The position numbers were made by a program, and so were the translations under genes. From contig JALNQF010000437.1 of NCBI GenBank assembly GCA_028456385.1, forward strand, positions 1 to 30,342: 30,342 bases of DNA, read 5' to 3'. This DNA comes from Ophiosphaerella korrae. Lineage: Eukaryota; Ascomycota; Dothideomycetes; Pleosporales; Phaeosphaeriaceae. The notes beneath the pieces were generated by a model, which had not been told where the DNA came from, searched no databases, and saw nothing but the letters and a program-made list of their open reading frames with translations. Of this stretch, positions 20,019-30,342 are shown piece by piece (position 1 is the first letter of the stretch; every line of letters begins with the position of its first letter).

Positions 20019-23000
20019 ATATATAATAGACTTACTAATAGAAGACTTAGAAGGAGAAAAGCTCTAGACTCTATTAATTTAGGCTAAAAGACTAGTACTA
20101 GATAAAGAAACTACTATAGTTTCTTCTAAAAAATTATAAAGAAATAATAAGTAAATTAATATAAGAGGTATAGAGTACGCCTAGTTAAATATATATAGTT
20201 ATAATAGCTATATAATAATAGATATAGTAGAATAAAATAAAGATTAGAAATTTATTTAGAAATACTAACTAGTTATAAGTATAGAGGAAGCGTATAAAGA
20301 CTAAAAAAAACGTAATCTTAAGGTAATAAAGTTTATAATATTCTAATAATAGATAGAATAATATATAGTTATAATAAGAAGAATACTTATATAAAGAAAG
20401 TAGTAGTACTTTATAAGAAAAATATAATAGATTAATAAAGCCTATATACTATAAGTACTAGTAATATACTATATCCTAATAACTATAAGACTTAGTATAG
20501 ATAGGTACTAAGTAGAAGTTAATAAAAGAATAGATCTAGAATATCTAGTATATCTAGAAATAGTATAGGTATTATATTTAAATATATACTACTACCTATA
20601 TAGAGAAGAAAAGGTATAAAACTACGTATAGCTAAAATAAGAGAAAAGATATAACTATATTAAGGTAATCCTAGAGAAAGAAATTAAGAGTTAGAAGATT
20701 ATTAAGATACCTAACTAGGAATATATATTAATTAGACTAGGACCTAAGCTATTAAAAGAATATTTTAAAGAAAGGCTATAGTATAAATATATATATAATA
20801 AATATCTAAAATATAAGAATTATAAATATAAAACAAGATAATAGCTTTTAAAGAATAGATAATTTAAAGAAAAGCCTAAGTAAAAAAAGCTAGAAAGTAT
20901 ATTAGGCCTATATATTATAAAAAAAAGAATATACTAAAGAAGAGAAGTATAAATAATAATTAATAGTAGAGCTATAAAGAACTTTATATCTAAGAAGTTT
21001 ATAGAAGTATAAAGAATATACTATATAATAAAGAAATATCCTTAATAACTAAGTATAATTAAAAGAAAGCTATTCTAAGAACTTATTAAGTTTAAAACAA
21101 TACCCTTAATATTAAAGTTAAAAGATTAGAAGTTATAAATATAGTTATAGATATAACAATAATAAATAATAAATAAGACGTAATATTAGGTATCCTATAG
21201 TTATAGATAACTAACCTAAGGATTAATTAGAGAATAGGGAAAATAAGCTACTAGGAGAAAAATATATTAAAAGATAATATAACTACGTATAAAGGATAGT
21301 TCCTAGAAGAATATAAGAAGTAAGAAAAATAACTTATAAAGCCTAATAACTACCTTCTAGAATATTAACTATAGGACTTAGTAATAGAACTAAAAGAAGA
21401 GAAAGATATAAGATAGAGCCTAGTCTATAGAAAAATAAAAGAAGAGTCTAAAATTAAATAAGGATTTATCTAAAACGTAACTAAAAAAAGATAGATATAA
21501 GGATCTAACTCTTTAATAGTATATAGACTTATATTTATAGATAAAAAAGAGATAGATAAGAAATAACTTTACGTAGATTTTAGAAAGATAAATATAATTA
21601 TAAATAAAAACTAGTACTTCTTACTATAAATAGATAAGATATAAGATAGACTATAGAAAGCTTAAATCTTTACTAAACTAGATATCTAAAATATATATTA
21701 CTAGATTAGAATTATAAAAGGAGATAAATAGAAAACTATATTTAGAACGTAGTATAAACTATTTAAATACTTAGTTATACTATTTAGATTAATAAATATA
21801 CTAGTAGTATTCTAAGAAAGAATTAATATAGTACTAAGAAAGTACTTAAATATATTTATATTTATATACTTAGATAATATCCTTATATTTTTAGAAATAG
21901 AAGAAAAATATATATAATACGTATATAATATACTAGAAAGGCTAGAAAAAAATAAACTATTTCTTAAAATAAGAAAGTATAAATTCTATATAAAAGAAAT
22001 AGACTTCTTTAGATTTATTATAGAACTAGGAAAAATTAGGATTAACTTAAATAAGATTAAAGTAATCTAAGAATAGCTAATACTAAAGAACTTATAAAAA
22101 GTATAATAGTTTTATAAACTAGTAAACTTCTATAAAAAGCTAATAATAAACTAGTTTAAGCTAATAGAACTATTAATAAACTTTATAAAGAAAGATATAC
22201 TATTTAAGTAGACTAAGGAATATAATAAGGTATTTAACTAAATTAAGTAGAGATTTATAGAAAACCTAGTTATTAGGATATATAACCTAGATATACTAGT
22301 AATAGTAAAAATAGACGTATTTAACTTAGTCTATAGAATAGTACTAATATAAGAAGACTAAAATATAAAATAAGAATACTTAGTTAAATATTTCTCTAAG
22401 AAAATAAAGCTAGTAGAACTTAACTACCTAATCTATAATAAAGAGATACTAGTAATCTATAAAGTATTAAAATAATAGAGAGTATACTTATAAAAAGTAA
22501 AATACTAAATAAAAGTCTATATAAACTATAAGAATCTTATAAGATTTATAATAAATAAAGACATATTATAATACTATATAAGATAGTAAGAATTCCTATT
22601 AATATTTAACCTAGAAATTATATATATAAAAAGGAAAGATAACTAATTTATAGACGCTTTTAGTAAAAGACTAGACTTATAAGAAGAAGTAAACGCTACT
22701 AGTATAGTTCTAGTATAGAATAAAGAAAGATACTTAATTCTAAATATACCTAAAATAGCTATAATACTTAAAAGAAAGAATAGCGAGCTAGATAAATAGA
22801 TTTAGAAAATAACGTAAGAAGTATCTAAAGAAATAAAAAAACTAGAAATCTAAAAAGGATTTATATAAGCCTATAGAAAGATATATATCTTAAAGAAGAT
22901 CTAAAAAGAATTTATATAATAATTCTATAAATTACTAGTATATAGATACTAAAGAATTAATAAAACCTTAGATAGATTACTATAAGATTACTATATTCTA

Positions 23001-24203
23001 AAAGTAAAATAGCTAGTAATAAAAGTTCTATAAAACTATATAAAATACTATAGAAATAAATATAGTAGATATATACTATATAGAATACTATAACTAGTAG
23101 AAGTACTAGAATAACTATAAAGAATTATTATAATAGACTGTATTATAAAACTACCTAAGTCTAAAGACCTAATATTAAGAGTTAAGTATAATAGAATCCT
23201 AATAATAGTAGATAAACTTATAAAATACTTATACTTTAAACTATATAAAGAGAAAAGTAGGATAGAAGTTACTATATACTAAATCCTAGGAACTATAATT
23301 AGTTAATATAGACTACTAGATAAAATTATTATAAATAGAGATATAAGATTTATATTAAAACTATAGAGAATAATAATAGCGTAATTAGGAATTAAATATA
23401 TAATATCTATAGTATACTATCTATAGATAGATAGATAGTTAGAATAAATAAATTAGATAGTAGAATAGTACTTAAGATACTACCTTAACTACAACTAGAA
23501 TAATTAGGTATAACTACTACTTATAGTATAGTTAGTATATAATAGTATAAAGAACGTAGTAATAAGAATATTACCTTTCTTTATAAACTATAGATTCGAG
23601 CCTAATATATACTAAATACTAAGAGATTAAATATCTTAGTCTCTAAAAAGAGAAAACTTTACTAATAGACTTAGAAATATATATAATTAGCTAAGATAGG
23701 ACGTAGAGTTTTTATATAATTAAATAGTAAAATACTATAACAAGAAATATAAATAGGGACCTTAATTTAAAAAGAAAGAAAAAGTATAGTTAGTTAGAAA
23801 GAATATTAAGAGTAAATAACCTAGCTTAAAACTAGACTATATTAAGATAAAACTATATAAAATTAAGAAAGAAGTTATACTAGTTATATTTAAACTAAAA
23901 CTACTAAATAAGATAATAATATACCTAACCTTTTATATAGTACTACTTAAGATAGTACTATAAAATATAGAACTACTAGTATATAAAGTAGATACGTATA
24001 GAGAATAAAAAGAATAAAAAGTTAAAGAAATCTTATAATACTAATTCTATAATAGAAGAAACTTCTACTTAGTAAAATAGATAGATATAAATAAAAAAAG
24101 ATAACTATAAGAGAAAATATAAGAACTAGAAGAAAATCTTAACTACTCTAAGAAACTAGAGGACTTCTAAAGTTAAAACCTTCTAGAACGCCTAGTAGTA
24201 AAC
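20019..24203 (+). mobile_element. Element A'': internal fragment of a family A chromovirus
   Basis: This aligns collinearly with element A from about 5360 to 9535 on the plus strand: gag-pol linker, protease (about 20900-21220), RT (about 21450-22030, VYLDN-type motif near 21870), RNase H (about 22310-22690), integrase (about 22760-23750) and chromodomain (about 24015-24165). Gag, both LTRs and the 3' region are absent. The left edge is a head-to-head junction with A'. The right edge is the start of F. It is heavily mutated, with almost all CpA gone and additional Asp, Cys and Trp losses, so it is older than A. No frame is intact. Confidence 0.88.
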
Positions 24204-24494
24204 TATTATAAGTACTTTTCCCTTTACTTAAAACTTCTCTTTAAGCTTCTCTCTTTAAACTTCCCTTAAAGCTTTTTAAGTACTCTTAAGATTACCTTTA
24301 AAGTTACTTAAGATTATATATACTTTTTAGATATATAAATACCTTTATAAGCCTATAAATTTCTTAAGGATTTATCTTACTTTATTAATATACCTATTAT
24401 TCTATTATATTTAACTCTTACTAAATACTCTTTATAATTTAAATCTTTCTTACTCTAACTAAAAAGTAGTTATTAGATTAAATTTATTATAACT
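24204..24494 (+). repeat. Candidate 5' LTR of element F
   Basis: The stretch begins TATTATAAG directly after A'' sequence and may end near TTATAACTA at about 24494, which would give matching inverted ends. It is non-coding and holds short repeats of the type ACTT(C/T)(C/T)CTTTAA at 24215-24280. With no second copy in the window, the LTR call and its end are inference. Confidence 0.4.
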
Positions 24495-25860
24495 AATTAA
24501 AAAGTTATATATAGTAGCTAGTTAGCTTAGTAAAGCCTTTTTAAGACTAACCTACTATTTTTTTAAGATATAGTAGCTAGTAACGTAGTTATAAATAGCT
24601 TATTAGATAATAAGCTCTTACTACTCTAAAAGAATACTTTAAAGTAAATAATAGACCTTATACCTCTTTTAAAAAAAATAGAGAGTAATACTACTCTTTT
24701 AAGAAAGGCTTTATTAAAGCTAATAGAAAAAACTCTATAGTAGTTTATTTAAAAATTAATAAATACTTTATTTAAAGTATAAAGTAATAGTTCTCTACTT
24801 AAAGTAATTATAAAGTTAGAAGACTAAGTTAATATAGTATTATATATACTACTAAGTACTAGTAGTAGTAAAACTACTATAAGCTACCTTAGAGTAGCCT
24901 ATAATAATATAGGTAAACTTATAGGTATACTTAATAAAGTACTACTAAGACTAAAGTTAAGCTTTAAAAAGTAATAACTTATACTATAATAAGTATAAAC
25001 CTAGGCTAGAAATATAGAAACTACTTTTAGATTAGTATAAGCTCTAGAAGATACTAATATAAGACTTTATTAGGTATTAAATATAATCTAATATAATATC
25101 TATTATAAACTACTATAATAGAAGATTAATAATAAAGTTATTTAGACCTAAGATAGATTAAAAGTAGAATAGCGCTAGCTAGTCTAGAACCTAGTATTAA
25201 TAAAGTTTTAAAACTACTCTAAGTTCTAGAACTATTAATAGCGTAGTAGTAATAGTATTAATTTCTTCTTACTATATCTATATAAAAAAGAAGCTATCTT
25301 CTTTAATATATTTATTAAGCTTAATAATAATAATAAACTAAAGATCTTATATATCTAGTTAAAGATACTTAAAGTATATTAAACTAAGCTCTAATATAAT
25401 AGAAGTTTAAATAATATTAGCTCTTAAAAAGATTTTAAAAAAGTACTTTAAAATATAGAAATAGTAGTTACTATAACTAGACTAAAAGTAGTCTATAATA
25501 TAAGTAAAGATAGATTTACTTAATTTTAATTAAATCTTTATAAGAGAAAATGTCTAGTACTTACTTAAGAGTATAAAGTACTTAATAAAAGATAAGTTTA
25601 GTAAAAGTCTTAACTTTTACCTAGAAGTAAACTAATAAAAGACTAGTAGTAGCCTAGTTTTCTAGCTAAAAAGCTAGAAGAAAAAAAAGTTAGTAACTAG
25701 AAAAGATACTAAAAGCCTTACTGAAAGAATAAAGATTTTAAATTAAAAAAACTTTAATTTAAAAATAAAAACCTAGAGTTAGAAAAAGAGAAGCTCTAGT
25801 TACTAACTTTTCTTACTAGTAATTAAGGTAAGAAATAAAAGAGAAATATTTAAGGATTAT
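24495..25860 (+). pseudogene. Leader and presumed gag pseudogene of element F
   Basis: Its position before the protease makes this the Gag region, but the reading frame is too decayed to show a convincing Gag core or zinc knuckle. Lys-rich stretches with Asn runs (about 25310-25340) are visible. The start cannot be placed. No other feature is seen. Confidence 0.4.
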
Positions 25861-28800
25861 AGTTAATATAGTTATACCTACTTCTAAGAAAACTCTAGTA
25901 GTGTTCTAGGCCCTTTATAATTTAGGCGTAGAGGTAAACCTAATTAATAAAGAAAGTACTAAACTTTTAGTATACCTAAATATAGAGATAAAGAGTATCT
26001 TTATAACTATATTTTTAAATAATATATAACTAGCTATTTATATAGTATATAATCTTATAGTTATATATAAAGATAATAAAAGAATTAGGTATAATATTAG
26101 TTTTTAATACTTTTTAGAAGTAATCTTTAGTAGTTATAACTTTATCTTAGAGTACTTATAGCTAAGAGAGGCTAACCTATAGATTAGATTTCTATTAGGT
26201 ACTTTCTAATAGTAGCTAAAGAAGTTAAAAGATAAAAGAATAACTTTAGTAAGTACTTAAGAGCTATTTAATAATATTACGCTAAGAGAATAAGTATATA
26301 TCTTTTATCTTAATAGGCTTATCTATATAGTACTAAATAAAGAACTAAGAAATATAGTTACTTAAAATATTTATTAGTTTACTACTAAGCTACTATTAAA
26401 AGAGCCTAGTAGACTATTAATATAAAAGGGACCTAGTAAGGATACTATTATAGATACTACCTAGTACTATAAGTAAAGTTTACTTTAGCTAAAGAATACT
26501 ATAAATAAGATTATTAATTATATAAGATATTATATTAAGGATACGCTATTACTATTATAGCTACTAGAAGAGATAATATAAAGGGTAGTAGTAAGTATAT
26601 ATTATAAAGATCTTAAATAGTTAAAACTACTAGTAAAAAAAGCCTAGACCTCTTTTAATAATAGCTTAAAGAGCTACTAGTATATAGATAATATATTTAA
26701 TAAAGAAGAAATAATATATATTCTAAAAAAGCTATACTATAAGTAGTACGTATTTAGTAAGAATTAGATAAAGATACTTACTCTTTATAGAGAATATAAT
26801 TATACTATAAAAATTAAAGAAAGTAAGAAGATCTTAAATATCTTAATATATAACTTATCTTACTAAGAACTAGATATCTTTTAGGAATACCTTAATATAG
26901 TATAAAAGAAGAGATAGATCTACTTAAGTAAATTTCTAGTAAGTACTCTAATTCTCTTTATCTTAAAGTTAAATAGTACTTTTTATCTTTACGTAAACTA
27001 TAGAAGCTTAAATAAAATTATAATTAAAGATAAATACTTAATCTTTTTTATTAGTAAGATATTAGATTAACTATTAAAAGTAAAAATCTTTTTAAAGCTT
27101 AACTTTTATAACGCCTATTATAGGCTACGTATTAGAAAAAGTAATAAGTAGAAGATAGTATTTAAAACAAGATATAGTTATTTTAAATATCTTGTTATAC
27201 TATTTAGTTTAGTAAATATACTTATAACCTTTTAGTCCTATATCTACTATACCCTTAGAGGGCTAGTAAACTATATCTACGTTATCTACTTAGATAATAT
27301 CCTTATATACTCTAAAAATAAAGAGGATTATATTACTTATATTAAAGAAGTACTAGATAGACTTATTAAATAGAGACTTTACTATAAAGTAAGTAAATAT
27401 ACCTTTAATACTAAATTAGTTAAGTTCTTAGGCTATATTATTACTTTAGAAAAAGTAGTAATAGACCTAGTAAGAGTAAAAACTATTAAAGAGTAGCTAG
27501 AACTAAAGAGCTATAAAGATATTTAAGTCTTTTTTAAGTTTACTAACTTCTATAAAAGGTTTATATATAAATACTCTAAAATAGTTAAACTCTTAGTAGA
27601 CTATATAACTACTATATAGGCTCTACTACTAACCTAGTAAGGTTCTAAAAGTAAGCTAATTAAAGTAAAATATAAGAAAATAAAGAAAAGCTTTACTTAC
27701 TAGTATAAACTATAGAGTTAGCTTAATAATATTTAATTAGTATTCTTTTAATTAAAGAAGAAATTTTTAAACTTTTTAGTCTTATAGTACTTTAACTTAA
27801 TAAAAGACTTAATAGTTATAATAGACGTATTAGAGTTTACTATAGTAGTAATCTTTCTTTAGCTTTATATAGTAGAGTTAGTAACTAATTACTATTAGAA
27901 ACTAGTAGCGTTTTAGAGTAAGAAGTTCTTAGGACTTTCTTTAAGATAGTATATATATAATAAGGAGTTAAGTACTATAGTTAAAATATTTAAAATATAG
28001 TAATACTATCTTAAATATACTCTATTAATAATCTAAGTACTTTCTAATTATAATAATCTATAGTACTTTATAAGTACTAAAAAACTTTCTTCTAAGTAAG
28101 CTTACTAAGTAGAAAAGCTTATAAGGTTTAATTTTAAAGTTAAATATAAACTAAGATAAGAGAACCTAGTAAATAAGCCTTTAAAGTAACCTAACTATAT
28201 AAAAGGTATTCTTATTAGAGAGTAGTAAGTATTACGTAATATAATATTACTAACGCTATACTAGAAGCTTTAGATCTAAGCTATCTAGAAGTCTAGAGCT
28301 TTAAATACCTATTTTTAGAAAGTATTAAAATAAAACTACTCTAAAGAAAACTTTATAGAGACTTATTAAACCTTTAAAAAGGCTAATATACCTAAAATAG
28401 AATTTTCTAACTAGATATTAGAACCTAGTAATATATTACTATTAGGTATACCTTTTTCTACTACTATTAATAGTAATAAAGTAAGAAGTATTATATCTAA
28501 AGCTAAGTAAACTTATAAAGTTATAGAAGAGCTTATAAGAGCTATAATATATAGTATTTTATTTTTAAATAGTTTTACGTATAAAGTAATATAAGATAAA
28601 GATACTTATACTCTAGAAATTCTAAATTACTTTATAGAGTTTATCTATTAAGTATAAGAAAAAAATATAGCTTATTTTATATATATAGTAGAGAGCCTCT
28701 AAAGAGTAAGTAGAGTAAAGAAAAGTAACTATAACTAGGAGTTTAACCTTAGTAGTATCTTACGTAAGAGTAAGAAAGTATAAATTCTTAATAATAAAGC

Positions 28801-29900
28801 TTTCTACTAAAATATCTTATAAAAAAACTATAATAACTTAATAGGTAGCTACTATAAGACTAATAAAACTATAGACTTACTAAAGCGTAAGTATTATTAG
28901 CTATATTTTCTCCTAGATATTTATAACTATATTAAGAGATATCTTATATATTAATTAAATAAGATTTAAAAGTATAAACCCTAGGAAATACTAGTACTAC
29001 TACTAGTACCTATAATAGTATAGTATTACTTTTTATTAGACTTTATAATAGACTTACTAGTTTTAAAAGATATAAAAGAGAATAAGTTTAACTTAATTCT
29101 AGTACTTATAGACTAGTTTATAAAGTACGTCTAATACTTTTCTATAAGTAAAATAATTATAGTATAAAAAGTAGCTAATTTATTAATAAATTAATACTTT
29201 TTAAAGTAAGGTCTCCTAGATACCTTATTATTAGATAGAGGGTCTATCTTTATAAGCTAATTCTAGTCTAATATATACTATTACTTTAAAATTAATTATT
29301 AATTAAGTATAGCTTTTTACTTATAGATAGATAAGTAAACTAAAAAGTAGAACTAAGAATTAGAAACGTACTTAAGGATCTATATAAATTACTAGTAAAA
29401 TAACTAGGTATTATTACTTTTATATATAGAGTATACTTATAATTTAAAAAAGTATTTAGTATATAGCTAAAGCCTTATACGCGTAGTATTTAGTATAGAT
29501 CTTAAAGGATTTAATAGCGTTCCTAATAAATATTAACTAAGGTAACTAGACTCCTAATAGAATATATATAGAAAAGTTCTAGTACTTAGGTAGTAAGTTA
29601 TAGGACGCCTTAATTAATAGGCTAAAATATAAAAAGTAGTAAAAGTAAGTCTCTAGTATACCTAGTCTTATAATAAAAAATAGTATAATATAAAAAGAAA
29701 AAATAAGTACTTTACTAAAGGTAAGGAAGTAATATTAAAATTAAAAAATATTACTACTTACTACCTATCTAAGAAATTTAATATATAATATCTTAGACTA
29801 TTTTTAATTAATAAAAAGATAGGTAAGCTAGTATATAGGCTTAACTTCCCTCTATTAATAGTTTAAATATATCTATTATAAGATATAAGCTTAAAAATAA
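25861..29900 (+). pseudogene. Element F pol pseudogene: protease, RT, RNase H, integrase
   Basis: Protease: LYNLGVEVNLIN (about 25913-25950), active-site Asp now Asn. Reverse transcriptase: about 26800-27480, with YVNYRSLNKIIIKDKY, LKLNFYNAYYRLRI and VIYLDNILIYSK (27280-27317), followed by FLGYIIT. RNase H: about 27800-28190, with a decayed IIDVLEF site, NKELSTIVKIFK and VKYKLR. Integrase: HHCC trace near 28870-28950, LLDFIIDLLVLKDIKENKF (about 29036-29095), LLLDRGSIFIS (about 29226-29260) and a C-terminal domain with KEVILKLKNITTYYLSKKF (29726-29785) and LINKKIGKLVYRLNF. These fit Ty3/gypsy elements of fungi. Stops are TAA/TAG at expected Gln and Trp positions. Confidence 0.87.
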
Positions 29901-30342
29901 GTAAGAGATAATTATTAATTAAAGAGCTATCTAAGCTAGGCTACTTATATATAGTAAAGTAGCTTAAATAGCTTATATAGCTTACTTACTACTATAGGCT
30001 TACTTAAATTATATAGAGTAGAGCTCTAACTTATAATATACTCTTTAGGTAAGCTACGTAGTAGAGCTATTTAATAAGTATTATAGTAGTTATTTAAACT
30101 TAGTTAAAAATAACTTTACTTATAATTCTATTTATTTTAAGCTTATACGTAAGTACTAAGCGCTTATATACTATATATAGTATATTTAGAGTTTTTTTAG
30201 CTTTATAAACTTTTTAGTAACTATTATTATAGCTATTATAAGTTACTATTTTTAAAGCTTTTAAAGCTTACTTTTTATATTAGTAATTATTATACTAACT
30301 TATTCTTATAAAGTAAAGCTAAGAAAGCTACTTATACTTATA
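29901..30342. other. Sequence after the integrase of element F
   Basis: No chromodomain, polypurine tract, LTR copy or other element was recognised in this stretch. A short segment near 30236 (TATTATAAGTTAC) faintly resembles the start of the candidate LTR, but the similarity does not continue and no purine tract precedes it. It is probably the 3' untranslated part of F or flanking repeat debris. Confidence 0.4.

Larger units (their letters stand above)
24204..30342 (+). mobile_element. Element F: third Ty3/gypsy retrotransposon, 3' end outside the window or lost
   Basis: F starts where homology of A'' ends, with TATTATAAG as an expected mutated LTR start. The domain order protease, RT, RNase H, integrase is complete on the plus strand. 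Its RT and integrase differ clearly from those of A and B, so it is a separate family. No chromodomain is seen after the integrase. No 3' LTR copy of 24204-24490 is found before the window end, so F either continues or was truncated. It is heavily mutated throughout. Confidence 0.8.

Noticed and set aside
30236..30290. Start of a 3' LTR of element F
   Set aside because: Only about a dozen bases resemble the candidate 5' LTR, there is no purine-rich tract before it, and the similarity does not extend.
1..30342. tRNA, rRNA or bacterial-type operons
   Set aside because: No cloverleaf, rRNA core motif or ribosome-binding-site-spaced gene series was seen. All coding traces belong to transposable elements of eukaryotic type.

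Overview
The window is a block of decayed, nested transposable elements from a eukaryotic genome, most likely a filamentous ascomycete (Pezizomycotina). It is extremely AT-rich. CpA and TpG are scarce and TpA is over-abundant, and reading frames are broken mainly by TAA/TAG where the protein families carry Gln or Trp. This is the signature of repeat-induced point mutation (RIP). I see no host gene, tRNA, rRNA or CRISPR array. The species cannot be named from the sequence.

The layout can be read as strata, because target-site duplications (TSDs) and continuity across breaks survive. Family A is a Ty3/gypsy chromovirus with copies A, A', A'' and relative D. B is a second chromovirus, F a third Ty3/gypsy element, C a Tc1-type DNA transposon and E a Fot1/pogo-type DNA transposon. 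A' (minus strand) is split into 1612-1733 and 17616-20018 by C, with a TA duplication. C (1734-17613) is split by B (1996-15760, minus strand), with TSD CTAAG and 401-bp LTRs. B is split by A (3593-10606, plus strand), with TSD TTATT and 423-bp LTRs. On the left, A' is also interrupted by E (about 501-1611, minus strand), and E is cut at 500 by the LTR of D (1-500, minus strand), whose body lies outside the window.

To the right, A' ends in a stub of its 5' LTR and meets a plus-strand internal fragment of the same family, A'' (about 20019-24203), at a head-to-head junction. A'' stops where F begins (24204 to the window end, plus strand). F shows protease, reverse transcriptase, RNase H and integrase traces in order.

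The elements encode Gag with CCHC knuckles, aspartic protease, reverse transcriptase, RNase H, integrase and, in A, A'' and B, a C-terminal chromodomain. Chromodomains of this class bind heterochromatin marks, which fits integration into existing repeats. None of the coding regions is intact. The only long open frame (antisense, 9812-10249) lies in the non-coding 3' part of A and is probably not a conventional gene. A and B both have 0.6-0.7 kb between chromodomain and 3' LTR in which the antisense strand reads better than the sense strand. A and D carry an alternating inverted repeat in their LTRs. The innermost element, A, keeps the most CpA, consistent with its being the youngest.
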